Part shown: piece after piece, positions 27,156 to 34,147 of the stretch
How the letters are laid out: every line of letters starts with the position of its first letter
How positions within the stretch are numbered: the first letter of the stretch is position 1
Assembly (NCBI GenBank): GCA_964019155.1
Contig: OZ025243.1
Location: 19,327,533-19,391,532, forward strand
Reading direction: 5' to 3'
Source of the DNA: Osedax fenrisi
Lineage: Eukaryota > Annelida > Polychaeta > Sabellida > Siboglinidae
Length of the DNA stretch: 64,000 nt
Notes under the pieces: generated by a model
Told to the model about the DNA's origin: nothing
What the model saw: the letters and a program-made list of their open reading frames with translations, nothing else
The model's database searches: none
Made by a program: the position numbers and the translations under genes

Positions 27156-29745
27156 TATATGTATATATATATATATATATATATAAGAAATGTTACTAGG
27201 TTAATATGAGTGTAAATTCTTGAATATGTTTAAGAGATACTCAAGAGAAATTTTATATTATGTACTTTATAGTCTGTTAAATTCCCAATCCTTCCCCATT
27301 TCCTTAGCTTAACTATACAACGCATAAAGAACAATGAACTAACACCTCTCCCTATTGTTCAGCTAGTGGACCACGACCCGGATAATATCCTGCAATACCA
27401 GACGATGAGATGCACTACAGACGGCCAGTACTACTTCCACATCGCATTGATAGGCTGGCATTCGCTGATGCTCGCTTTCGGCGGTTTCATAGCCTGGGAG
27501 ACTAGACATGTTAGTGGCGATACACTCTACTACAGTATCCTATGCACTATGTTATATATATATATATATAAGTTAATATTAAGTTAACTTTCGAGTATTC
27601 AGACTCGAAGGGAATCCCTGCAAGGAATAGTCAACATTTGTCTGAATTAATGATACGTTTGACCTATATATTCAAATAAAACTAAAACTCGTAAACAATC
27701 TATGTAAACCTGAGTTAACGGGAGTTAACTCTATATATAAGAGAAATATGTGAATATCGAATACCACACGGATTATCAATCATTATAATTAACACTTCGT
27801 ATTCCTCCTATTTTAAATATTTAAAAACAATATGAAGTAGTTGTAACCCTATATATTATAGCACGAGTGCCAGTGATAGTTGATTTTACAGTGCAATTGC
27901 TGGAATTATATACTGAAAATACTATTTAGTTTAGTTAGTTTTCTATTTATATAATATATAGAGCTTAATTCGAGTGCAATTTAGATGTAACAGTTGCCTA
28001 ATATTGAACACCACCTGACAGGTGAAAGTGGAGGCACTGAACGACAGCAAGCAGATAGCTATATGTATCTACAACGTAGCTGTACTGACCGTGTTCAACT
28101 ACATGATAGCCTTCCTACTCGACGCTAACGAGACTGTGGTGTTCTTGTTCGGCTCTCTCGTCGAGATCCTCAGCACCTTCCTTACTCAATGTATTATCTT
28201 CGTACCTAAGGTTTGCCTAGCTCTACCCTACCCTACTCCCTTCCTTCCATATCCTCAGTATCCTCCTTACCCAGTATTACATCTTCGTTCCTAAGGTGTG
28301 GCAGCTCTACCCTACTGAGTAGGGTAGAGTAGGGCCTACTCCCTTCCTTCCATATCCTTAGCAACCTATTTACCCATTGTATTATTTTTGTTCCTAAGGT
28401 TTGCGTAGCTCAACCCTACTCCCTTCCTTCCATATCCTTAGCACCATTCTCACCCAGTATTAAATCTTTGTTCCTAAGGTTTGCGTAGCTCAACCCTACT
28501 CCCTTCCTTCCATATCCTTAGCACCATTCTCACCCAGTATTAAATCTTCGTTCCTAAGGTTTGCGTAGCTCAACCCTACTCCCTTCCTTCCATATCCTTA
28601 GCACCATTCTTACACAGTGTTACAACTTTAAATACAAGGTTTGTGTGATGCTTCCCTACTTCCCTTCCCTATTATTAGCACTTTATGTACCCTGTATATC
28701 ATCTTTAAACCTATAGGCAAAGAAGTATGGAATAACCCATACGAACCATATATGGTTCGTACAGTAGCCTACTGTCAGTAGGTACCTACTTCCTGCTATC
28801 TTCTATTCTTTATTACGTAACATTAGCACGTACATTGTCTACCTAAGATGTATGTAACACTCCTCTACCTTTCAACTGAATTCCATTAACCGTCCTCTCC
28901 TCTACATCTATTCTTCTAGCACTATACTTAGTATATTGATAACTAGTGAATGATCTGTATACCTAAGATGTGTACTTCTATTCCTTACTTTCATTCATCC
29001 ATCCATATCGCTAGAAACTTAAGGTATAATTGTTACTTAATTCTTAATCTTTATATCCAGGTTATATACCCATAGCGCATACTTCCATGTCTTCATTACT
29101 CCCTTTTACCCCACCTTCCCTATATGTATCCTTAACCAATACATCATATCCAAGGATTATACATATATTGCATCCCTTACTCCCTTAGGTTTTCCACAAA
29201 TATAGGATATATAAACTGCATATGTTCTTCCCACATGTATATCTATTCCCTATGTTCCATCAGCGCTAAGTATTAGTAGGTACTAATTCAAAATCACTGT
29301 TTTCATAACTCTAACAAAATATATATATGTATAGTATTTTTTATAATTTGTATTTTATTTTTATAAATGTTATGTTTATTTCATTTATATTTAATTGAGT
29401 AGCATTATAGAGTGAATGTTTATATATTTTTTATTTATATATTATCGTTTATTAATTTTATTCTCGTAATCTCGTAAATAGGTGAATGACCAGACAAGTT
29501 TTTGCTTTTTCATTCATCGAGGCTTTTAAGCCAACTCTGAATATTATTATATATAATCTAATATATAATATAGGTATCAATTACGATAACTACATAACGA
29601 TACAGTGATAACAATGAAACATTGTATGCACCTCTTACAGGTAATACTAGTGCTGAAAGGAGGTGGTAAAGTGGGTGACCCAGCAACTGTATCTTCAGTT
29701 AGAGACTTCACTTCCACAGAGAGCACTAAGATAGGCCGCTTCTGA
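3760..29745 (+). CDS. GABA-B receptor-like class C GPCR, 16 exons seen, N-terminal exons missing
   Basis: Predicted plasma-membrane metabotropic receptor: an extracellular Venus-flytrap domain binds an amino-acid-type ligand and seven membrane helices couple to G proteins. Exons: 3760-3897, 4719-4889, 7575-7676, 10046-10111, 10959-11026, 14472-14631, 17987-18098, 19146-19289, 20644-20736, 22417-22567, 23550-23667, 25994-26107, 26596-26718, 27363-27509, 28022-28210, 29641-29745. All splice phases agree and the sum is 2001 bases, ending in TGA. The linker between flytrap and TM1 has no cysteine-rich domain, as in GABA-B receptors. The membrane half resembles the GABBR2 type (KMSSP, FGAMLAKTWRVH, AWETRHV, ALNDSK, FVPK). 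The flytrap keeps an FYE motif like the GABBR1 type. The tail after TM7 is only about 37 residues, with no coiled coil. Exons for the signal peptide and first part of the flytrap are upstream or unrecognised. The assignment rests on motif recall, not a search. Confidence 0.88.
4248..4338. repeat. (TA)n microsatellite, intron A-B
   Basis: About 90 bp of TA dinucleotides broken by GTTATAGTT. The rest of intron A-B (3898-4718) is plain AT-rich DNA. Confidence 0.95.
4719..4889 (+). CDS. GABA-B receptor-like, exon B (flytrap domain)
   Basis: The acceptor is atcgcacag and the donor is AAA before gttagc; phase 0 to 0, 57 codons. It encodes SCTAPTFSDRELYPNFFRT, a signature block of GABA-B and other family C flytraps (SSSPALS...FPTFFRT), then FRWSKIAVIHQSN. 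The open frame runs 63 bases upstream of the acceptor, but homology starts at the acceptor. Confidence 0.85.
5931..6190 (+). mobile_element. tRNA-derived SINE, copy 1
   Basis: The head resembles a tRNA gene with a decayed A box (GTCAGTTGAATAAGGCG) and B-box region. The body shares AAGTGATCTTATATAATT, GTTAAAACCATGG and GGACTCCACCAAAATAAAA with the copies at 21885 and 37905. It lies directly before an L2 LINE fragment in intron B. Confidence 0.65.
6232..7480 (+). pseudogene. L2-clade LINE fragment, reverse transcriptase
   Basis: The translated pieces carry RT block A (LLDLSSAFDTIDH), block B (GVLGPILFNIYI), the YADD active-site block (FHTYADDIQLY) and the thumb (VKNLGVIFD, HWLPVRHRILYK). SFHxYADDxQLY is typical of L2/Maui elements. 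The frame is broken: a stop before TETALAKI, a 12-bp tandem duplication (taacacacggtg) near 6508-6530 that shifts frame, and a stop at 7013. It lacks a 5' end. Confidence 0.88.
7575..7676 (+). CDS. GABA-B receptor-like, exon C (flytrap domain)
   Basis: The exon is 34 codons in phase 0 to 0, between attaacag and gtttatg. It encodes SISHLLNIFEDGNISI, then NEIFHKDPYLQLSNIQ. By position this is the segment following the first lobe hinge in GABBR2 (DLTGVL...IEISDTESFSNDP). Homology is weaker here; phase and order give the support. Confidence 0.7.
7677..10045. other. Intron C-D, mostly featureless
   Basis: AT-rich, with TA runs near 8070-8106 and 9699-9732 and the 33-bp MITE derivative at 8937. 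No other exon or mobile element recognised. Confidence 0.6.
8937..8969. mobile_element. Ends-only MITE derivative, 33 bp
   Basis: CAAAGATTTTTCTAAG is joined directly to TCTTCGCAAAATCTGTG. These are the two terminal segments of the CAAAGATTTT family with the interior removed. It lies in intron C-D. Confidence 0.55.
10046..10111 (+). CDS. GABA-B receptor-like, exon D (FYE motif)
   Basis: The exon is 22 codons in phase 0 to 0, between cctcacag and gttacg. It encodes KRGARIIYGMFYEDVAV. It aligns with GABBR1 DARIIVGLFYETEA; the Tyr of FYE is a GABA-contact residue in GABBR1 and is absent from GABBR2. This suggests ligand-binding ability. Confidence 0.85.
10959..11026 (+). CDS. GABA-B receptor-like, exon E (flytrap second lobe)
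   Basis: The acceptor is aataactatag and the donor gttggt; it ends in phase 2. It encodes AYKLGLYGVNIQWILPDWFG, the equivalent of the YGSKYQWIIPGWY block of GABBR2. The split Trp codon is completed by the first G of exon F, which supports both boundaries. Confidence 0.83.
11252..14021 (+). repeat. 'Tagccgtacccg' complex repeat, full copy 1
   Basis: The head is ACTAGCCGTACCCGACCCGG. The body is about 13 degenerate sub-units, each with a GGCGTTGCTCGGTTTTTGAT-like core, TATAGCTATTCCTGATT, and AAATATTACAAAATATG. The tail is a long A/T-rich run, then GCGACGCCGAAGATTTTGGA and CGACGTACCCCGGTTCTCGA, an (AC)n/(TA)n stretch and TTTCTTTTATAT. No protein is encoded. It fills most of intron E-F. The superfamily is unknown. 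Confidence 0.85.
14472..14631 (+). CDS. GABA-B receptor-like, exon F (flytrap second lobe)
   Basis: The acceptor is gtgcttag-like (gtgctttag) and the donor is TTC before gtatac. It encodes YKRLNNSPCTVDNILAV, then GTLEDDTSLPISGMNFSMF. The SPCTVD Cys block matches INCTVDEM of GABBR1. A TA-flanked MITE starts 36 bp after the donor. Confidence 0.82.
14668..15106. mobile_element. Tc1/mariner-pogo-type MITE, 439 bp
   Basis: The termini are TAGTCAACTCCGG and, inverted, CAGTCAACTCTCGG, with TA on both sides. Subterminal GTCCGACTTATC motifs recur in both orientations. No coding sequence is visible. It lies in intron F-G. Confidence 0.82.
16536..16782. repeat. 128-bp tandem duplication
   Basis: GTCAATATTTTGCTATTATT starts at 16536 and again at 16664. 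The two copies run on nearly identically through AAGTGACTTGTGCGATTCTA. It is in intron F-G, next to a long TA microsatellite. Confidence 0.9.
16787..16883. repeat. (TA)n microsatellite, intron F-G
   Basis: About 95 bp of TA dinucleotides. Similar runs lie at 17164-17190, 17226-17266 and 17850-17906 in the same intron; they give spurious YIYI reading frames. Confidence 0.95.
17488..17845 (-). pseudogene. LINE 3' end, minus strand, TCCTA-type tail
   Basis: On the minus strand a frame reads SFTSMSPTTWNLLPYRL, then SPHVFANSLKDYLNLNLK-stop. This is the WN(A/L)LP...F...L domain at the C-terminus of CR1/L2-like ORF2. The 3' end finishes in repeats of ATCCT, a LINE-style tail. It sits in intron F-G, antisense to the receptor. 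Confidence 0.75.
17987..18098 (+). CDS. GABA-B receptor-like, exon G (flytrap C-terminal lobe)
   Basis: The acceptor is cattaggcag and the donor is GAAG before gttatc; it ends in phase 1. It encodes NNNPPLGSKYSPFYYDAMW, then SIALCFNATIAQL. This is the APLAYDAIWALALALN block. The Glu that binds the GABA amino group in GABBR1 (before APLAYD) is Tyr here. Confidence 0.87.
18219..18291. repeat. (TA)n(TG)n microsatellite, intron G-H
   Basis: TA run of about 60 bp ending in GTGTGTGTG. A second TA run of about 48 bp is at 19003-19050. Confidence 0.95.
18537..18985 (+). pseudogene. CR1/L2-type LINE 3' end, 5' truncated
   Basis: An open frame to 18898 reads HISITQLMKELYCLPIKERI, then YKIYLMTHNALH, RAFSSQAPIAWNSLPATLR and KKFKKNLKTYLF-stop. 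This is the standard RT C-terminus of CR1/L2-like LINEs. The 3' end has AATAAA and a (TCT)n tail. It sits in intron G-H. Confidence 0.88.
19146..19289 (+). CDS. GABA-B receptor-like, exon H (flytrap end)
   Basis: Phase 1 to 1. The acceptor is aaacaatag and the donor ATAG before gttagc. It encodes FTYADSDIYEMMKRNFYRV, then GGVLGHIRYNKYGDANLGI. It matches NYTDHTLGRIILNAM...FFGVTGQVVF...GERMGTI of GABBR2. Confidence 0.86.
20455..20612. repeat. 15-bp minisatellite with AP-1-like sites
   Basis: About ten units of ATGAGTCATCAGCTT/CCT. Each intact unit contains TGAGTCA, the palindromic AP-1/bZIP binding core. The array ends about 30 bp before exon I. Confidence 0.9.
20644..20736 (+). CDS. GABA-B receptor-like, exon I (pre-TM1 linker)
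   Basis: Phase 1 to 1. It encodes DSRQTFVGIFRDGFDDVKGE, then IMKHGGIQFKG, the counterpart of DSREVKVGEYNAVADTLEI...IRFQG. It is bracketed by repeats: an AP-1-like 15-bp array ends about 30 bp upstream and a hAT MITE begins 9 bp downstream. Confidence 0.86.
20745..21831. mobile_element. hAT MITE, 1087 bp, 8-bp TSD at a splice donor
   Basis: The ends are TAGTGTTGTCA and TGACAACGCTA. The 8-bp duplication GTTTTATC is at 20737-20744 and 21832-21839. The interior has two low-complexity arrays: CAGTATC/GACAGCTGTAT repeats (20775-21110) and AGTCCGAAAT/GGTCCGAGTCC repeats (21625-21815). There is no transposase. The left TSD is the first 8 bases of intron I-J. Confidence 0.9.
21885..22340 (+). mobile_element. 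tRNA-derived SINE, copy 2
   Basis: The head has an A-box-like GATCAGCTAAGGCATC and a B-box-like GGTTTCAAACCCC. The body matches copies 1 and 3. Extra AT-rich sequence (about 22000-22140) separates head and body. A TA microsatellite follows the A-rich tail. Confidence 0.7.
22417..22567 (+). CDS. GABA-B receptor-like, exon J (TM1)
   Basis: The acceptor is atatcgtgtaag and the donor is CATCG before gtgtgtg; it ends in phase 2. It encodes GKVIKDSATITLRRRYLPRS, then TM1 SLYVALSLLSGAGIVFTCLL and LAFNLYYKKH. With this acceptor the distance from FKG to TM1 equals that in human GABBR2, which decided the start. Confidence 0.85.
22843..22891. repeat. Perfect 49-bp palindrome
   Basis: ATACTATAGGATGTACAATG plus TACA, a single A, then the exact inverse. 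The TGTACAATGTACA core is itself repetitive. It is in intron J-K, about 280 bp after the exon J donor. Confidence 0.93.
23550..23667 (+). CDS. GABA-B receptor-like, exon K (TM2)
   Basis: The acceptor is aactccttcag and the donor TGTAGG before gttcgt. It encodes VIKMSSPKINDIILVGCTLS, then YLTIFFNDVENAPLLFFCR. KMSSP is the ICL1 motif of GABBR2. The Cys before TM3 is the class C disulfide partner. The TM2-TM3 loop is a few residues shorter than in vertebrates. Confidence 0.88.
24649..25360. mobile_element. TA-flanked MITE, 712 bp
   Basis: The left end GGGAAAAGTAACCTAATACG and the inverted right end GGGAAAAGTAACCGAATACG form a terminal inverted repeat of about 25 bp with TA on both sides. Internal CCGTATTCGG and CCGTATTAGGGA copies occur near 24820-24905. 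It has no coding frame and lies in intron K-L. Confidence 0.8.
25994..26107 (+). CDS. GABA-B receptor-like, exon L (TM3)
   Basis: The exon is 38 codons, phase 0 to 0, between tgtttacag and gtcagt. It encodes TRLFTYNLGFCLTFGAMLAK, then TWRVHKILIEAKKTMQRV. FGAM(L/F)AKTWRVH is diagnostic of GABA-B TM3 and ICL2. A donor 3 bases earlier (gtggtc) is an alternative. Confidence 0.9.
26489..26590. repeat. 12-bp minisatellite running into the exon M acceptor
   Basis: About eight units of GACCACTACACT with single-base changes. The last unit becomes GACCACCTCCTACAG, the acceptor of exon M. The repeat therefore forms the branch/pyrimidine region of this intron. Confidence 0.88.
26596..26718 (+). CDS. GABA-B receptor-like, exon M (TM4)
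   Basis: The exon is 41 codons, phase 0 to 0. It encodes IIKDYHLYIVVTLISTYDVI, then VLGLQEGISPMKLSLYN. IIKD at the start matches ICL2 of GABBR2 (IIKDQKL). The acceptor ctcctacag is the last unit of a 12-bp minisatellite. Confidence 0.88.
27363..27509 (+). CDS. GABA-B receptor-like, exon N (ECL2, TM5)
   Basis: The exon is 49 codons, phase 0 to 0, between attgttcag and gttagt. It encodes LVDHDPDNILQYQTMRCTTD, then YYFHIALIGWHSLMLAFGGF and IAWETRH. The ECL2 Cys expected to pair with the TM3 Cys is present. AWETR(N/H)V is the GABBR2 TM5/ICL3 motif. Confidence 0.9.
28022..28210 (+). CDS. GABA-B receptor-like, exon O (TM6-TM7)
   Basis: The exon is 63 codons, phase 0 to 0; the acceptor is cacctgacag. 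It encodes VKVEALNDSKQIAICIYNVA (ICL3 and TM6), then a Glu/Asn loop and TM7 ending CIIFVPK. The donor is CCTAAG before gtttgc. The 3' end of this exon plus its donor is the first unit of a degenerate ~80-bp tandem array that fills the next 500 bp. Without splicing the frame stays open to a TAA at 28292-28294. Confidence 0.92.
28165..28720 (+). repeat. ~80-bp tandem array made from the exon O end and its splice donor
   Basis: Unit 1 is the native exon end (ATCCTCAGCACC...GTACCTAAG) plus the first ~40 bases of the intron. Further units start near 28251, 28353, 28433, 28513, 28593 and 28671. Each keeps a pyrimidine tract (CTCCCTTCCTTCC), an AG (ATATCCTTAG) and most keep a copy of TTCGTTCCTAAG followed by gt. 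Units 3 to 6 are 80 bp apart; unit 2 has a ~22-bp insertion. Confidence 0.88.
29641..29745 (+). CDS. GABA-B receptor-like, last exon P (short tail)
   Basis: The acceptor is cacctcttacag. It encodes VILVLKGGGKVGDPATVSS, then VRDFTSTESTKIGRF and TGA at 29743-29745. The tail is rich in Gly, Ser and Thr. It lacks the coiled coil and the long tail of bilaterian GABA-B subunits. Phase 0 continues FVPK as FVPKVI, as in FVPKLI of GABBR2. Confidence 0.8.
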   Translation, partial: VILVLKGGGKVGDPATVSSVRDFTSTESTKIGRF

Positions 29746-30380
29746 ACAGAATCGAGGAGATAGAACTAAGATGTCATACACCTTAAACATATTGTACATT
29801 GAAACTATAGATTTATATGTTACCATGTAAACTATAAATCTGTGATTGCAACAGAGAAGCCATTGTATTTGCATGAATATATATATACATACACACATAT
29901 ATATATATATATATAAATTGATATTGAAATATCTTATTGAATTTAACAACATTTGTTCACTAGCAACAATATATCAAAGTATATAGTAACTATAGGTATA
30001 CCTTAACCCGTACTAATATATAATATATTTTTAATATCTGTAAACAAATTATAATTTTAATCGATAAAATACCATTAAAAGTATCTCTATTTTTACTCTG
30101 AATCATTATTCCCAGATAATGTTATAGCTATACTATTATTATTTTATATATATATATTTAACATAATTACTAGAATAAAATCATGTATGATATGTTCATA
30201 AATATAATTGATACTAATAGATAAAAACGTGTTTCTATAGAACACCACATTGTTTACTGTATATTATTATTCACGAATATATCATTTATCATATATATTA
30301 TATATTATGAAATTATATAAAAATATATTATATATTAGAAAAGTATCTAATATTCGTATGTGATTAACGTTCAAATTTGT

Positions 30381-30386
30381 AATAAA
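30381..30386 (+). promoter_or_regulatory. Possible receptor polyadenylation signal
   Basis: AATAAA about 640 bp after the receptor stop, followed within 60 bp by a GT-rich stretch (TTTGTTTTTACCCCTCGGTTG). It is the best-placed candidate before the satellite at 30618; AATAAA is common by chance in such AT-rich DNA. Confidence 0.35.
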
Positions 30387-30617
30387 GTTTACAATTACCC
30401 CTTTGTTTTTACCCCTCGGTTGCTTGTGTTCTTGAGTACTCTACCTCGCAGACCCATACCTTAACACTGTACCATATAGTGTGACCTGTAGTATGAAGTG
30501 TACTGTAGCGATGTTGACTTACGTCATCGGACCACCGCTATATATCAACGGGAATCATTGCATCCAACTAGTATCGCTATAGATTACGGTAGTGAATCTA
30601 AGAACTCGACGAGTAGG

Positions 30618-31479
30618 TTGATATACTACCTGATACCTAATTGATATACTACCTGATACCTACTTGATATACTACCTAATACCTACTTGATATACTACCT
30701 GATACCTACTTGATATACTACCTGATACCTACTTGATATACTACCTGATACCTACTTGATATACTACCTGATACCTACTTGATATACTACCTGATACCTA
30801 CTTGATATACTACCTGATACCTACTTGATATACTACCTGATACCTACTTGATATACTACCTGATACCTACTTGATATACTACCTGATACCTACTTGATAT
30901 ACTACCTGATACCTACTTGATATACTACCTGATACCTACTTGATATACTACCTGATACCTACTTGATATACTACCTGATACCTACTTGATATACTACCTG
31001 ATACCTACTTGATATACTACCTAATACCTACTTGATATACTACCTGATACCTACTTGATATACTACCTGATACCTACTTGATATACTACCTGATACCTAC
31101 TTGATATACTACCTGATACCTACTTGATATACTACCTGATACCTACTTGATATACTACCTGATACCTACTTGATATACTACCTGATACCTACTTGATATA
31201 CTACCTGATACCTACTTGATATACTACCTGATACCTACTTGATATACTACCTGATACCTACTTGATATACTACCTGATACCTACTTGATATACTACCTGA
31301 TACCTACTTGATATACTACCTGATACCTACTTGATATACTACCTGATACCTACTTGATATACTACCTGATACCTACTTGATATACTACCTGATACCTACT
31401 TGATATACTACCTGATACCTACTTGATATACTACCTGATACCTACTTGATATACTACCTGATACCTACTTGATATACTA
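30618..31479. repeat. 23-bp satellite array, about 37 copies
   Basis: The unit is TTGATATACTACCTGATACC plus TAC, repeated almost without variation; a few units carry CCTAATACC. It lies 870 bp after the receptor stop codon. The unit can be aligned with the 26-bp satellite at the window start. Confidence 0.96.
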
Positions 31480-33974
31480 TTATTAACAATCTTAACACTT
31501 ATTTAGATATATCTGACTATGTGAAGATTGTATAGGGTAGAAGCTAATATATATATATATATAGAATCCTACAGAGCTTTACCAACAGCTATGTATATTA
31601 GATAAATAGAAGGTAGTATAGGGTAGAAGCTAATATAGATATAGAAGCTAATAGATCTAAAGCTAGGAATAGCTATACTAGGTGAATAGTACCTGAATAC
31701 TCTGATGAGCTTTACTACCATGCAATAGCATTGATAGTGTGTATGAATAATTCATAATACTATTTGCTGGTATAATATAATGCTAACTGCGAATAATAGA
31801 GAGTACCCTCTTTTAGAGAATATTTTATGAGATAATCTCTGGTACTCTTCTTTGAGGTTAAATTGGATTGCTTTGTCTGCACTCAATAAACTATTTTCAC
31901 TTAAATGTAAAACTATATGTGCTAGGATATCGTTATAAAGCATTACTATCACAGTATAGATCTGTAGATACGGAAGCAAACTAAGCATAACTTCGAAACA
32001 AATGTTTTAATTAAATATATTAACATAATTTAAATTTATAACATATATTTAATAAATCAGTGGGATTTTTATTTACATTATCATACAATATTTATAATCC
32101 TCGATCAAACGGAAGGCATATGCTTTCTGAATTAATGAGGATTTTAAAAATTAATATATATTACAAAAGTAAAGTTATCCACAATGAAGTGACCACAATT
32201 GTTTAGCCATGTACTATTGTTCTATGTTGATGGTTATAAGTGTTGTGATATGCATAAATAACGTATTGATGCAGTGATATGCATGACTAAGCATAATGCA
32301 GTGACATGCATGACTGCGTTAGCACAGACTAACGCCTCCGAGAAGTTCAGTTAATCTTAATACGTTAGTGATACATTACCTATATATAATACTTTATACC
32401 TATACCCGAATCCTCTACATAAGTAAAGCATGATATATTAGTATAAGAATGGATACAAAATATTTTGGAGCATGTAGGACAGAGCATCTAGGACAAGGAC
32501 ATGCTTTCACTTAGTTACTCGATGTGCAGTTTTAGTACGTAATATATACTATGTATGTTGTGGGTAGTTAAGTTAAAGAGTGCCGTTAGCTATGTGATAC
32601 TATATGTTTAGAAATTAGCAGAATTATTGTAGTTTAAACTAGTCTAAGCTGTGTAATAATGGTTGGCCGTTAAAACAATGATACAATATAATTTATATTA
32701 TAATCAAATAGCAACAGTTTAATGGATTGTTATTAATTTAGAAATATTTACTTGATTGAATATATATATATATATATTAATTTATTTATATAAGAATTAT
32801 CCCGGATATCATTTACATTTAAACATATGAAGATATCTTTGAAATATAATATCTAATTTCACTCCAATAAATACTATATGTATATATAAATGTTAAATAC
32901 ACGACCAATTTTAATATATATTATCAGCATCCATATACTTGATTTCACAATAAGTGATATAAGTGAAGTAGAAAGAGTAAGTATATCAATGCATTATTCA
33001 TAACGTAAGTTTCACTACTGAACTTAATGTTATTTACAAAGTAGACGTAGATATATTAATTTACATATAGTTGACATATATATGTTTGGTGTGGCAAAGG
33101 CTTGGTGACTGAATAAGGTGGGGGCACAGCACCGATATACTACTGAGCAGTGTGAGGGAATGCACAGTGTACACATACTGACTGCTAACACGCATACAAC
33201 AACTAACTACTAGATAGGAGATATAGGGTCGATCACACCCGTATAGTGTGTATCGGTTCCTAAAGAACTAATCATCATCCGATATAAATATTAATTATAC
33301 TTGACCATTAATTTATCTTAATAAATCTGAAGTTAGATAACAAATTTATTTAGGATTTTTTTTATAAAATTACTTCATTCATTAATTCACGTCACCCGTC
33401 AATAGATGAGGTCAGTATAAGGTCAAGGACATCTGCAGTGATCTAGCTAGAGGTGTTATATCACATAGGCAGCAAGTTAACATGTATTCCAATGTAACAA
33501 CACACAGCTTCAGAGGGAGTTAACAAAACCACAACAAATTAACAAGTTTACACTAGCAAAGACAATAAAAGGGATCATACCATGATGTGTGAGATTGTAT
33601 AGGGGTATAGATAGTCAGTTGTATTGATTTCAATTCAGAACCTATTGACAGATGTGCAGTAGGAGAAGTATCTTGTAAGTTAATCACATAAAGTAGAAGA
33701 AGAAACTCAATTACCACAAGTAGTTCATGAAGGAGGTCTATATTTAATTATTAATTATTATTAACAATTTTAAAATATTAATATTTAAATATATAATTAA
33801 TTATAATATACAAATATTTAAGTATATTACACTATGTTTATTTATATTCTCTCCACTATAACAATAATAATTATATTTGAAACAGAAAATAGACATTTTA
33901 TTAAAAATATAAAATTTTCTAAAACTTAAACTGGTAAATTATAACTAATTATTAATAACACATTTACACAAAAA

Positions 33975-34042
<68 letters not shown>

Positions 34043-34057
34043 TAAATAAATATGCAT
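31480..34057. other. Intergenic region between the convergent genes
   Basis: No exon recognised on either strand. 32160-32560 and 33060-33730 are less AT-rich than their surroundings. 32270-32330 has two imperfect copies of GCAGTGATATGCATGACTA. TTTATT at 33836 could be a minus-strand polyadenylation signal for archease. Confidence 0.5.
33975..34040. repeat. (TA)n microsatellite after the archease stop
   Basis: About 65 bp of TA repeats starting 18 bp downstream of the archease stop codon (minus sense), i.e. in its 3' UTR or just beyond. Confidence 0.95.
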
Positions 34058-34147
34058 TTAAATATCAATGATAACAAATATTTCATGTTGATCTTCGGTA
34101 TCGTATATCTGCATGTTAGAGTAGGTGATTGCTTTCACTTCACTGCC
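34058..34147 (-). CDS. ZBTB8OS: Archease last exon (C-terminal Asp)
   Basis: The acceptor is cacatttacag. It encodes GSEVKAITYSNMQIYDTED, then QHEIFVIIDI and TAA. The human C-terminus is GTEVKAITYSAMQVYN...VFVIIDI. The C-terminal Asp, a metal ligand in archease structures, is kept. Confidence 0.92.
   Translation of the reverse strand, partial: GSEVKAITYSNMQIYDTEDQHEIFVIIDI

Noticed and set aside
30618..31479. CRISPR-like regular array
   Set aside because: Units are contiguous identical 23-mers without unique spacers, in an animal genome; it is a satellite.
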